Shown here piece by piece: positions 1-7,500 of a stretch of 18,321 bases of DNA. Numbering within the stretch: the stretch's first letter is position 1; every line of letters begins with the position of its first letter. The translations under genes were made by a program, and so were the position numbers. Under the pieces are notes generated by a model, which worked only from the letters and a program-made list of their open reading frames with translations, made no database searches and was not told where the DNA came from. The stretch is taken from contig CAZMLC010000057.1 in NCBI GenBank assembly GCA_964567125.1, forward strand, positions 1-18,321, read 5' to 3'. Origin of the DNA: CAZMLC01 sp964567125. GTDB taxonomy: Bacteria > Verrucomicrobiota > Kiritimatiellia > RFP12 > UBA1067.

Positions 1-42
1 CCGCGCGTGTAATCCGCTTTATCGACTAGAAAAGTCAATTCC

Positions 43-84
43 CGTGCGTTAAACCACACTTTTAAAAGTGCGGTTTAACGCACG
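43..84. repeat. 42-bp near-perfect palindrome, possible terminator
   Basis: The left arm (43-63) and right arm (64-84) are reverse complements at 20 of 21 positions, the single exception being a G/T-type mismatch, and there is no spacer. The centre reads ttttaaaa, so an RNA hairpin would have a small AU loop. The stop codon of the DUF6198-like gene (75-77, minus strand) lies inside the right arm. On the minus strand the hairpin is followed by ggaattgactttt, which is not a clean U-tract, so an intrinsic terminator is possible but not textbook. A cruciform or dimeric protein-binding site is an alternative. Confidence 0.6.
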
Positions 85-515
85 ATCCGGACGATGCGTT
101 GTACCCGCGGAAGCAACATGTGGATCAAGGGGCCGATCATGCAAGCGGCAAACAAGGTGCCTTCGTGTATGCCTGCCGGTTTCCCCAATACAGACAGGCC
201 TAAAATCAGCGCCAGCGCAACAAGCGAGGAATCCACGCCCCACTTCACATGGCCAAACGAAAACGCGAACTTTCGGCTGATCGCAGAGACCAGTCCATCC
301 CCTGGCGCATAGCTGATGTCGGAGCGTATTTGCACACTAATGCCCACGGCAATCAGAACACTGCCCAGTACGAGCTCGCCCCCCTGTGCCGCGTAATGTA
401 TGGGCGTATAAAAGGCCGACAACGCCATCCCGATATCGATAAAAATGCCCAATAGAAAAACCGCGGCGAGCTGGACGAGCTGTCGCCAATCATAATCGCG
501 GCGCAGGATAATCAT
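75..515 (-). CDS. DUF6198/YczE-like membrane protein, N-terminally shortened
   Basis: The product has 146 residues and is strongly hydrophobic, with about four membrane segments (roughly 13-33, 46-63, 96-111, 119-135). It resembles the C-terminal two thirds of the YczE-like integral membrane family (COG2364/DUF6198), function unknown. The landmarks are the RRDYDWRQL entry to a helix, PGDGLV at 71-76, KWGVDSSL at 91-98 and EGTLFAACMIGPL at 118-130. From memory of the family, full-length members have about 200-220 residues with two more N-terminal helices. Here the frame opens where the third helix would begin, and the DNA upstream is occupied by the 3' end of the TPR gene. The start ATG overlaps the TPR stop codon (ATGA), which suggests translational coupling. 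It may be a decayed remnant or a shortened but expressed protein. Family assignment is fairly secure; the truncation reading is inference. Confidence 0.7.
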   Translation of the reverse strand: MIILRRDYDWRQLVQLAAVFLLGIFIDIGMALSAFYTPIHYAAQGGELVLGSVLIAVGISVQIRSDISYAPGDGLVSAISRKFAFSFGHVKWGVDSSLVALALILGLSVLGKPAGIHEGTLFAACMIGPLIHMLLPRVQRIVRIVR

Positions 516-1330
516 TGTTTTTCTAAGAGCTTCGCCAAATCGCGGGTGCTCGCTGATGCCGCGTTAATCTGTTGCGCCCGCGCAAGCCACTGCCGAGCCT
601 CTGCGCGATCACCGCGCTGAAGAGCAAGGTATCCCAAATAGAAGCAGAGGCGCGGCTGATCCTGAGCCACCGTATCTTCCTTGCTCGCCGTGATCTTACT
701 CCATGCCGCTGAGAAGAATTGCGTCGCACGTGTGAGATCGTGCAATGTCCCCAATGCGATCTGCCCCTTATAAAAATCGAGCCGATAGGTCTTCGGGTTT
801 TTGCGGATACCTTCATCCAAAAGCTTGAGCGCCTCGTCTGAACGCTTGAGATTCGCACTCAACACATACGCGGCATTCTCATACGCTTCGATGTTCTTCG
901 GCGCAACGCGACAGGCCGCCCAGTAAAGCGGCAGCAATTCCGCACTCCCGTCAGCAGACAGATGGATGTGCTCCTGCGCGTGGATAGTCTGGTTGATCGT
1001 GCGCCATGGATTTTTCCAGCTGAATCCTGGCGCGGCTGCGGAAGCGCTGTCGTCTGCCTCATGGTGGTGGTCGTCATGATCGGCCTCGCCGCCGCGATGA
1101 TCGCACGCGATGTCCAATCCGCCATGAAAATAGACTTCGGCCTTGGCGACGATCGCATCGCTCATCAGCTGGCGCGCATCGCCAAGCAGCAGGCTGAAAA
1201 GATCCGCGTTGTTGACCTGCGGACGGTCACCACGCGGCGTTGCCAAAAGAGCTGAAGCGGCACCTGCCATAAGCAGGCCAAGCCCAAGTCCCAGGCACGC
1301 GTAGACGCGTATTCTATCGTGATCCTTCAT
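512..1330 (-). CDS. Membrane-anchored TPR protein with His/Asp-rich segment
   Basis: The product has 272 residues counted from the ATG at 1330. The frame stays open upstream to 1453, but that extension lies entirely inside the permease gene and does not look like a natural N-terminus, whereas the chosen start gives a short charged head followed by a hydrophobic segment (residues 9-30) typical of a signal anchor. A His/Asp-rich stretch follows (HDDHHHE within 82-94), which could bind metal ions or may only be a flexible linker. Residues about 134-260 form three or so TPR-like helical repeats (for example NIEAYENAAYVLSANL, RLDFYKGQIALG and LCFYLGYLALQRGDRAEA). The soluble part is probably periplasmic. 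The gene begins 7 bases after the ABC permease stop and overlaps the next gene, so it is very likely part of the same transcript and may act with the transporter. No strong Shine-Dalgarno sequence is visible. The specific function is unknown. Confidence 0.75.
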   Translation of the reverse strand: MKDHDRIRVYACLGLGLGLLMAGAASALLATPRGDRPQVNNADLFSLLLGDARQLMSDAIVAKAEVYFHGGLDIACDHRGGEADHDDHHHEADDSASAAAPGFSWKNPWRTINQTIHAQEHIHLSADGSAELLPLYWAACRVAPKNIEAYENAAYVLSANLKRSDEALKLLDEGIRKNPKTYRLDFYKGQIALGTLHDLTRATQFFSAAWSKITASKEDTVAQDQPRLCFYLGYLALQRGDRAEARQWLARAQQINAASASTRDLAKLLEKQ

Positions 1331-1337
1331 GCGTTGA

Positions 1338-2120
1338 TTACATGCGTTTGTTTTTGAACAGCAGCCCCGCAGCCATAAGGCAGAGCGCGGTATACACCAG
1401 CGCATAGCCCAGCGCAAGCGCGCAAACACCCCATGAAATACTCGGCCAGTCATGCACTAAGCGGTGGCGCATATCGAAGAATTCAAGATGCGGCGCCACC
1501 CAATTGAGTATGTACAGAACCGTTTTGCCGAAAGGTTCCTGCTGTTCAGCCAAATGTTCCAATCGGCCTCCGTAAGCCAGCATACCGACACAGATCAAAC
1601 CGCAGCAGGTCACATTCGCCGAGGCCGTCATGATCAGCGACCCCAACAGGGCCAACGCGCACACAATCGCCAGAAAGCCGAGGTGCAGCACCAGCGCCTG
1701 CCAAAAGACGGGCGTGAACCAGACACCACTCCGGACGCCGACAAGGACACCGTAAGCGCCATAAAAGACAATGAGCGCACCCGCCAGCGCCAGCCATACA
1801 CCCAGATACCTTCCAACGACAATCAGTCCACGATGGATGGGCTTGGCCATCATCGGAAAGATTGTACGCGACTCGATCTCGAGCGGGAAAATCTGCGCGG
1901 CGCGCGCTACCCCAATGATGGCCATAAAGATCCAGATGAGCAACACCGTCAGCTCGTTGATATAGCGGCTGGCGCCCTTGACGCCAAACGGCGAAACAAA
2001 AAGCAACGGCACAATCACGATGCCCAGAAAGATCACCACCACCGCCATGTCCTTGCGGCGATAGAGGTCGAGCAGTGAAAGTTTCGCCAAAGCAAAAATC
2101 TGTCGCACCGTGCACATCAT
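1338..2120 (-). CDS. ABC-2 type (NosY-like) transporter permease
   Basis: The product has 260 residues with six likely membrane helices (about 25-42, 56-75, 106-128, 140-166, 171-186 and 230-255). The cytoplasmic loop PLEIESRTIFPMMAKPIHR (79-97) is the characteristic stretch of ABC-2 permeases before the third helix, where the transmembrane subunit meets the ATPase. It should sit in the inner membrane and work with the ATPase encoded just upstream, whose stop codon overlaps this start (ATGA at 2117-2120). The usual architecture is a dimer of permease and ATPase. The exported substrate cannot be read from the sequence: lipids, small molecules, or export supporting gliding or copper handling are all known for the family. 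Two adjacent ATG codons (2118-2120 and 2115-2117) could serve as the start; the first gives the overlap. Confidence 0.85.
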   Translation of the reverse strand: MMCTVRQIFALAKLSLLDLYRRKDMAVVVIFLGIVIVPLLFVSPFGVKGASRYINELTVLLIWIFMAIIGVARAAQIFPLEIESRTIFPMMAKPIHRGLIVVGRYLGVWLALAGALIVFYGAYGVLVGVRSGVWFTPVFWQALVLHLGFLAIVCALALLGSLIMTASANVTCCGLICVGMLAYGGRLEHLAEQQEPFGKTVLYILNWVAPHLEFFDMRHRLVHDWPSISWGVCALALGYALVYTALCLMAAGLLFKNKRM

Positions 2121-2854
2121 TTTTCCACCTCCGATTCGGATGCTGACAGCACCTTCAGGAAAATACGTTCCAGGTTTCCTTCACCGCGGCCGACCAATTC
2201 ACGCATCTGCTGGTCCAGAACAAGTCTGCCCGCCTTCATGATCGCGACACGATCACACATCAGTTCCGCTTCCGACAGCTCGTGCGACGAAAAGAAGATT
2301 GTCTTGCCCTGCTGTTTAAGTTCGAAGATCAAATCGCGCAGCTGGATACGGGCCAAAGGATCGAGTCCTGTAAACGGTTCATCCAGAATCAGAATCCGGG
2401 GATCATTGAGCAAGGCCTGCGCAATGCCGGCACGCTGCAACATCCCTTTGGAATAGTGGCGCAGCAACCGTTTCCCGGCATCCTTCAACCCGACACGTTC
2501 GACCAGCGCGTCAATTCGCGGGCGCAACGTCTCCGCCGACAGTCCGCATAAGCCGCCGTAAAAAGCGAGCAGCTCGTAGATATTCAGATAGGGATAATAG
2601 TATGCCGTCTCCGGCATGTATCCGATCATCGAGCGCGTCGCCGCACAACAGGGATCCTGTCCGAACACGGCAACCCGTCCGCAATCCGGCTTGAAAAAAC
2701 CCAGCAACATCTTGATGGTCGTTGTTTTCCCCGCACCGTTCGTGCCAAGGAAGCCCAAGACCTCTCCAGGCATCAACGAAAGTGTCAATCCGGAAACGGC
2801 CTGAACCGCCCCGAACTGGCGCGTCACATTTTCGATTTCGAGTGCAACGTTCAT
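2117..2854 (-). CDS. ABC transporter ATP-binding protein (CcmA/NosF type)
   Basis: The product has 245 residues and carries a full set of nucleotide-binding motifs: Walker A GTNGAGKTT (37-45), a Q-loop region GYMPETAYYY in which Glu82 takes the place of the usual Gln (common in this subfamily), signature YSKGMLQRAG (134-143), Walker B ILILDEP (154-160) and H-loop His191 (SSHELSE). The type matches ATPases that power ABC-2 exporters such as NosFY. It is the first gene of the minus-strand cluster, is preceded by a good extended -10 promoter, and is coupled to the permease by an overlapping stop/start. A weak ribosome binding site (ggggat) lies a few bases before the ATG at 2854. Catalytic residues are intact, so it should be active. 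Substrate unknown. Confidence 0.9.
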   Translation of the reverse strand: MNVALEIENVTRQFGAVQAVSGLTLSLMPGEVLGFLGTNGAGKTTTIKMLLGFFKPDCGRVAVFGQDPCCAATRSMIGYMPETAYYYPYLNIYELLAFYGGLCGLSAETLRPRIDALVERVGLKDAGKRLLRHYSKGMLQRAGIAQALLNDPRILILDEPFTGLDPLARIQLRDLIFELKQQGKTIFFSSHELSEAELMCDRVAIMKAGRLVLDQQMRELVGRGEGNLERIFLKVLSASESEVEK

Positions 2855-2883
2855 GAGAATCCCCAGTGCAATTTTTAGCGTTT

Positions 2884-2912
2884 ACTATACCACATTTGCT
2901 CTGAAATGGCAG
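2884..2912 (-). promoter_or_regulatory. Promoter of the ABC/TPR cluster
   Basis: Read on the minus strand this is CTGCCA, a 17-base spacer, then TATAGT (2884-2889). The -10 is extended by TGG directly upstream (2890-2892). Predicted transcription would begin about 22-24 bases before the ATG at 2854. It matches sigma-70 consensus at 4/6 and 5/6 positions. No experimental support. Confidence 0.5.
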
Positions 2913-2989
2913 ATATTACCCAGCGATTTTGTGGTTTTATTTCACCCATATTCCACCGTGGTGTTCACTGAAATTCATGCCGATTTTTG

Positions 2990-3017
2990 TTGCTGATTAC
3001 ATTGAATATGGTACAGT
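2990..3017 (+). promoter_or_regulatory. Promoter of the metallophosphoesterase gene
   Basis: TTGCTG (2990-2995), a 16-base spacer, then TACAGT (3012-3017), with an extended -10 TGG at 3009-3011. It faces away from the ABC-cluster promoter within the same 223-base divergent spacer and has the same TGG-TAnAGT pattern. It gives a leader of about 50 bases. Confidence 0.45.
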
Positions 3018-3038
3018 ACGTTTCATTTTATTGCTGCG

Positions 3039-3062
3039 GTGCTGTGACCAGCTTTACAGCAC
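3039..3062 (+). other. Small hairpin in the metallophosphoesterase leader
   Basis: GTGCTGT (3039-3045) and ACAGCAC (3056-3062) form a perfect 7-bp inverted repeat around a 10-base loop, lying between the predicted promoter and the start codon. It could be an operator half-site pair or an mRNA stem near the ribosome binding region. No Shine-Dalgarno sequence is evident downstream, so it might influence translation. Confidence 0.3.
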
Positions 3063-3077
3063 GATGAACGCGCTTTC

Positions 3078-4013
3078 GTGAGTATGCCCATGATTATATC
3101 ACTGGCTGAAGAGACCCCGTTTGCGCCTTTGGCGCCCGCAAGCACCAGTCCTGCAGGTGCACCCTGTGCATATACCAAACTGGTCTGGCTTTCGGACATC
3201 CATCTCGATTTCTTAGACCCCGCGCAACGGACCACGTTTTACCGTCGTCTCAACGCCATCCAATTCGACTACCTGCTGATCACCGGCGATATCGCCACCA
3301 GCCATGAGCTGATCCCCGCTTTGAGCGAATTGTCCGAGGCACTCCGCCGCCCGATCGGTTTTGTGCTCGGCAACCATGACTTCTATGATTCGAGTTTCTA
3401 CGCCGTGCGCGCTGCGCTCGAACGCACGCTTGCGGATCATCCCAATCTAAACTGGTTATCGCAGGGATCGGGATACCTGGCGCTTAATCACGACGTCGCC
3501 CTCATGGGGCTCGATTCCTGGGCCGATGGACGCGCTGGTGATTATGAGAACTCAGCCATCATTCTCAACGACCATCTGCGGATTGACGACATGAAACACT
3601 TAGGGAAGTATGAACGGCTCCAGCTCATGCAGCAGTTGGCGGATGATGCGGAGACTGGATTGCGCCGGAATCTTCCGAAACTCCTCCCGCATTTTAAAAC
3701 CATCTTGCTCGCGACACACGTTCCCCTCTTCGCGGCAAGCTGCCACGGCGCGGGTGACACGATTTCGGATAACGCCTACCTGCCGCATTTCTGCTGGCAA
3801 AACGGCGGCCTCGCCCTTCAGGAGGAGGTGGCCGAATGCCCCTCGGGCGGACATGTCATCGCGCTCTGCGGCCATACGCACCAGCATGCTCAGCTCGACA
3901 TCTCCGGCCGCATTCAAATCCGCGTTTCAAAAGCCACCTACGGCGCACCTTCGATTCACGTGCTCGACCTCACGAAACCGACCATCCCCCAATTCACCTT
4001 GCTTGAATCGTGA
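3078..4013 (+). CDS. Calcineurin-like metallophosphoesterase
   Basis: The product has 311 residues from GTG at 3078; ATG at 3084 or 3090 are equally plausible starts and only shorten it by two or four residues. All metal-site motifs of the calcineurin-like phosphoesterase fold are present: SDIHLDF (D40, H42), TGDI (D71), GNHD (99-101), THVPL (H214) and CGHTHQH (H266, H268). These ligands normally hold a two-metal centre that hydrolyses phosphomono- or diesters. No signal peptide or membrane segment is visible, so a cytoplasmic enzyme is likely. An N-terminal tail of about 30 residues rich in Ala, Pro and Ser precedes the first strand and is not part of the domain. The gene stands alone, divergent from the ABC cluster and convergent with the DUF1080 gene. 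The substrate (nucleotide, nucleic acid, phospholipid or protein) cannot be told from sequence. Confidence 0.85.
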   Translation: MSMPMIISLAEETPFAPLAPASTSPAGAPCAYTKLVWLSDIHLDFLDPAQRTTFYRRLNAIQFDYLLITGDIATSHELIPALSELSEALRRPIGFVLGNHDFYDSSFYAVRAALERTLADHPNLNWLSQGSGYLALNHDVALMGLDSWADGRAGDYENSAIILNDHLRIDDMKHLGKYERLQLMQQLADDAETGLRRNLPKLLPHFKTILLATHVPLFAASCHGAGDTISDNAYLPHFCWQNGGLALQEEVAECPSGGHVIALCGHTHQHAQLDISGRIQIRVSKATYGAPSIHVLDLTKPTIPQFTLLES

Positions 4014-4015
4014 AG

Positions 4016-4044
4016 GCGGATGCCGCTGTTGCGCGCGCATCCGC
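4016..4044. terminator. Hairpin between convergent genes
   Basis: GCGGATGC (4016-4023) pairs with GCATCCGC (4037-4044) in a perfect 8-bp stem with a 13-base loop. It begins 2 bases after the metallophosphoesterase stop and touches the stop codon of the convergent DUF1080 gene, the expected position for a shared bidirectional terminator. Neither side has a proper U-tract, so efficiency is uncertain. Confidence 0.45.
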
Positions 4045-4463
4045 TACTTCTGCGCTGCGTCAAGTTCGATGATGGTGATGTTTTTAAAGAGGAACTGGCC
4101 GCCTCCCGGCACTTCCGCCTGCAAGCAGAGATTCCCCTTTGCAGGTTTGATGTTGCCGCGGGTCCAGGCTTTCTCGCCATTAAATTCCAATTCAGCGACG
4201 CTGCCTTTGACGGTCAATTTAAAGTGNNNNNNNNNNNNNNNNNNNNNNNNNNNNNNNNNNNNNNNNNNNNNNNNNNNNNNNNNNNNNNNNNNNNNNNNNN
4301 NNNNNNNNNNNNNNNNNNNNNNNNNNTCCACAACCTCGGCTTCGCAGGTGACGACCTTCCAGCCCTTCAGCGTTTTGCCATCGAATAACGCGACCGGCTC
4401 CTGCGCGCAGACCATCCCCGCGCAGATCATTCCTGCGCAATACCCGATTATACTTTTTTTCAT
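4044..4463 (-). CDS. DUF1080 (3-keto-disaccharide hydrolase family) protein, interrupted by gap
   Basis: Two pieces of one gene flank a run of 100 N. The N-terminal piece (4327-4463) has a signal peptide ending about VCAQ and the family's opening motif ALFDGKTLKGWK. The C-terminal piece (4044-4226) has HFKLTVKGSVAELEFNGE, then GNLCLQAEVPGGG and FLFKNITIIEL, which match the end of the concanavalin-like DUF1080 fold, so both belong to one domain. Family members usually have about 190-230 residues, but only about 105 are visible here. The true gap is therefore probably longer than 100 bases, and the in-frame reading across the N run is not evidence of its size. The protein is probably exported. 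DUF1080 proteins are abundant in PVC bacteria and some act on 3-keto-glycosides. A GAGG ribosome binding site precedes the ATG at 4463. It follows the 1350-residue gene in the same direction, with a terminator between. Confidence 0.75.
   Translation of the reverse strand: MKKSIIGYCAGMICAGMVCAQEPVALFDGKTLKGWKVVTCEAEVVXXXXXXXXXXXXXXXXXXXXXXXXXXXXXXXXXXHFKLTVKGSVAELEFNGEKAWTRGNIKPAKGNLCLQAEVPGGGQFLFKNITIIELDAAQK
4227..4326. other. Assembly gap (100 N)
   Basis: Exactly 100 undetermined bases, the conventional placeholder for a gap of unknown length. It lies within the DUF1080 gene; coordinates on either side may not reflect true distance. Confidence 0.97.
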
Positions 4464-4494
4464 GTTAAACCTCGTTACCTGTTGTTAGGGCATA

Positions 4495-4528
4495 AAAAAG
4501 CGGCTGGAAAGATCTCCAGCCGCTTTTT
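4495..4528 (-). terminator. Intrinsic terminator after the 1350-residue gene
   Basis: A perfect 14-bp inverted repeat: arms 4495-4508 and 4515-4528 enclose a 6-base loop, with core GCGGCTGGA/TCCAGCCGC. Read on the minus strand the stem runs into a string of six T, giving a classic rho-independent terminator 13 bases past the stop codon at 4542. The DUF1080 start is only 31 bases further on, so expression of that gene must come from read-through or from a promoter inside or beside the hairpin. Confidence 0.88.
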
Positions 4529-4541
4529 GAAGCGATTTTGT

Positions 4542-7500
4542 TTACTCTTCAATCACGACGCGGAACCCGACATCAAACGGGCGCATCCAGCCGGAATAAC
4601 GCCAGCGCCAGGAGGAGGTCGCGAGCAGCTGACGACGATACCATGAACCGCCGCGCACCACCTTGTATTCATCCACAATCGCGTTGTTGCGGCCATCGCT
4701 GTCGCTGTACGGATAGGGCTTGTAGGCGCTGCGCGTCCATTCCGCCACGTTGCCGTGCATATCATAGAGGCCCCAGGCATTCGGCATATAGCTGCCGACC
4801 TTGGCCAAGTGGAAGACCTTGTCGTTGAAGCGGCGATCGCGCAACTCATAGTCCCACAATGCGGAAGGCAGACGCGCCGGCTTCGGATCATCGCCGCGCG
4901 CAATCGGCTTCGGATCAACGCCCGTAACCGCCCACTCGATGAACATGTAGTCAGCCAAGTTCGCGGACGTGGAGAAGTCCGTATTGAAATCGCCGAAGTT
5001 GAGCGGACCTGCTGAACCCGCACGGCAGGCCCACTCCCACTGCGCTTCGGTCGGCAGCAGAACCTTCTTGCCGATCTTCTTGGAGAGCCAGGCGCAATAG
5101 GCATTGGCCTCTTCCCACGAGACGCGGATCGCCGGGAACTGCATGCAGCCTTCCATCTGGAATTCAGGATCCGGGCCCATGTAGTAACCGCGGTTCACCT
5201 GATCCTTGTAGTGCTTGTCGTAGACACCGTTGTTGAAGTGCTTGTTGAACTGGATCATCTGCTCTTGGCTCACTTCCAACGTAGCCATCCAGAACGCCTT
5301 GTCAATCTTCACGACCGACATCGGGCGTTCAACCGGCGTCTCATCGTTCGCGCCCATCACAAAGGACCCGGCAGGGATACGGGCGAAATTCATCTTCAGC
5401 CCATCGCCCAGATCAAACGCCTGCGTCGCGTTCGCGCCCTGCAGCGCCTTGGCCTTAGCCGCATCGAACGGGAAGCCTGCAACCGTCGGAGCCGGTGCCG
5501 GCGCCGTTGCGGGCGCAGGTGCCTTGAATTCGCTCGGCTTATACGGATTGACAACCACTTCCGGATCGACATCGATGTTCGCCCATTTCTTGGCCAGCTC
5601 TTTGCGGCGGTCCAACGCGCGGGTGACCTTGTCGCCATCGCGTTCCGACCAGGAACCCCAATACGGCACGTTCAACTCCGCCCAGGTGATCAAACGATCC
5701 ATCTGCTCTGCCGTCAGCTGCACGTTCTTGTGACCCTTCTTCAGCATCTGGAAGAGCTCGGAGGTATCGACATGGAACTCCAGCGGCATCAGCAGGTGGT
5801 AATCGCCTTCCGGGCCGTTGCGGCGCACATACGGGTGCAGATTCACGTACGCCGTCGAGAAGTTGTCGTAGCTCTTGGTGTTTTCAAAATTCGGGATCGG
5901 CTGACCCAGCTTATTCTTCGCCGTGCTCTTACTGTTGTGGCAACCGACACACGCCTGATCCAGCACGGGCTGGACCTCGCGTTCGAAGGAGAAGTTGCGG
6001 CTTTGGCCATACCACGGTTGAATGGCCTGGGCTTTCTTGCGGCTCGCCACAGAGGCTGTGGTCGGAGGCGCTGCGTTCTGGCGTTCGTGACAGCCCATGC
6101 AGGAAATCACTTCGCCCGGAACACCCACCAGCCAGGAACGCATCTGCTGCATCGCATTGCCGTTCTCGTCCAAAGGCTGCACTGCAAGCGGCGTATTGGC
6201 CGGAGCCTTGAACATGCAGGATCCGTCCGCCTCGACATTGACCGTACCCAGCAGGACGCGCGCATCCCACGGGCCCTCGAACCCGATGTGGTAATGACCC
6301 CCCGTATTGCGCGGCGAATAGGAGTACTGGAAGACGCGCAGCTTCTTCACTTTGCCCTTCGGCACGCCGCGCAGACCATCACCGACATCCGCGCCGACGA
6401 GATACACAGTTGCTTCCTTCTCGCCTGCGCGATAACGGTCAACCGGCAACACCGGCTTGTGCTGCTTCTTCAGCGGCAGCGGCTCGATCAGGTTGGAACC
6501 CTTGGTCTGCCACAGCGGCATGAAGTTATCATAAATATCGGCCAACGCGACAAAGAAGTCATCGTTCGGGCCCTCGTGCATCGCCACCAGGAAGAGCTCA
6601 TCGCTCAGCGGGAAGGGGTGCAGGAAGAGCGGACGCGAGTTGTTGACCAGCTGATCCACCGTGCGGTTCTTCACAGGTTTTCCATAGCCAGGAATCTGCT
6701 GCACCGCGCCATCGGTTTCCTGACGGCCCTTGGCGGCATCAAAGATGGTCATTTCGCCCTGACGCGCCAAGCCATGATGACCACCGACGATCGCGACGAA
6801 CTTGGTCACCGAATTGGGCAGCGGACGCGCATAGAACATGCTGTTCGGCCAATAGGAGTTGCTGCCGTAAAATTCCTGCTGGTCAGAACCATCCGGATTC
6901 ATGGTCATCATCACGCGTGAGAAATAGTGAGCGGAATCGGTATATTCCCAGCGCAGATAGAGCACGCGGCCATTGTTCATGACCACCGGGCACCAGCTGT
7001 TGTCCTGGTCAAACACGAGACGGCGGATCGAACCATCCTTCTCCATTAAGTGGGTATTACCGACGTAATCGCTGCCCGTGACGCACGGCACGCCGTGGAA
7101 ACCGCTCGTCGCCACGAAGAGCATGCGGCCATCCGGCAGATAGCACGGATCGTAGAAATCGATATCGTTCATATCCTGCGGCGTCAAGTGCTTGGCAACA
7201 CCCGGCTTGTCGAGCTGGGTTTCGAGAATGCGCCAGCCCTTTTCACCCTGGATACCGGAGGAGAAGGCAATGCGGTCCGCATCAAAGTGCAGATCCACAT
7301 CACCGATAAACGCGCTGCTCGCGTAGAGGATCTGCGGCTTCACGCCATCCGCCTGTTTCAACGGCGCGCGCACGACATCGTTGATGTAGCCATGCAGAGG
7401 AACCGAGGAGTTACCCTGCCAGTTGTTCGGGAATCCGCTGTGCGAAGCACGGGAACGACGGACAAAGAGAATCTCCTTAAAGTCAACACTCGGATGCTTC

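Noticed and set aside
1331..1453. Extended start of the TPR protein
   Set aside because: The extra 41 residues lie in the permease gene and are Arg/Cys/Trp-rich; the start at 1330 gives a proper signal anchor.
4227..4326. Continuous in-frame protein across the N run
   Set aside because: The 100 N are a placeholder, so the apparent frame agreement is coincidence, and the visible residues are too few for the family.
4542..5420. Active sulfatase-modifying enzyme
   Set aside because: Catalytic cysteines are missing after the GGS motif and no sulfatase gene lies in the window.
5211..6920. Long open frame of 569 codons on the plus strand opposite the 1350-residue gene
   Set aside because: It is antisense to a clearly real protein with recognisable domains, is Arg/His/Leu-rich and shows no domain. 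Such frames arise from GC-rich codon use. The same holds for 7050-8102 (plus) and 8865-10070 (minus, opposite serS).
6000..7500. Anammox hydrazine synthase
   Set aside because: Similarity is to the general alpha-subunit fold only. No beta/gamma subunits are present, and the protein carries unrelated F5/8C and FGE-like domains.
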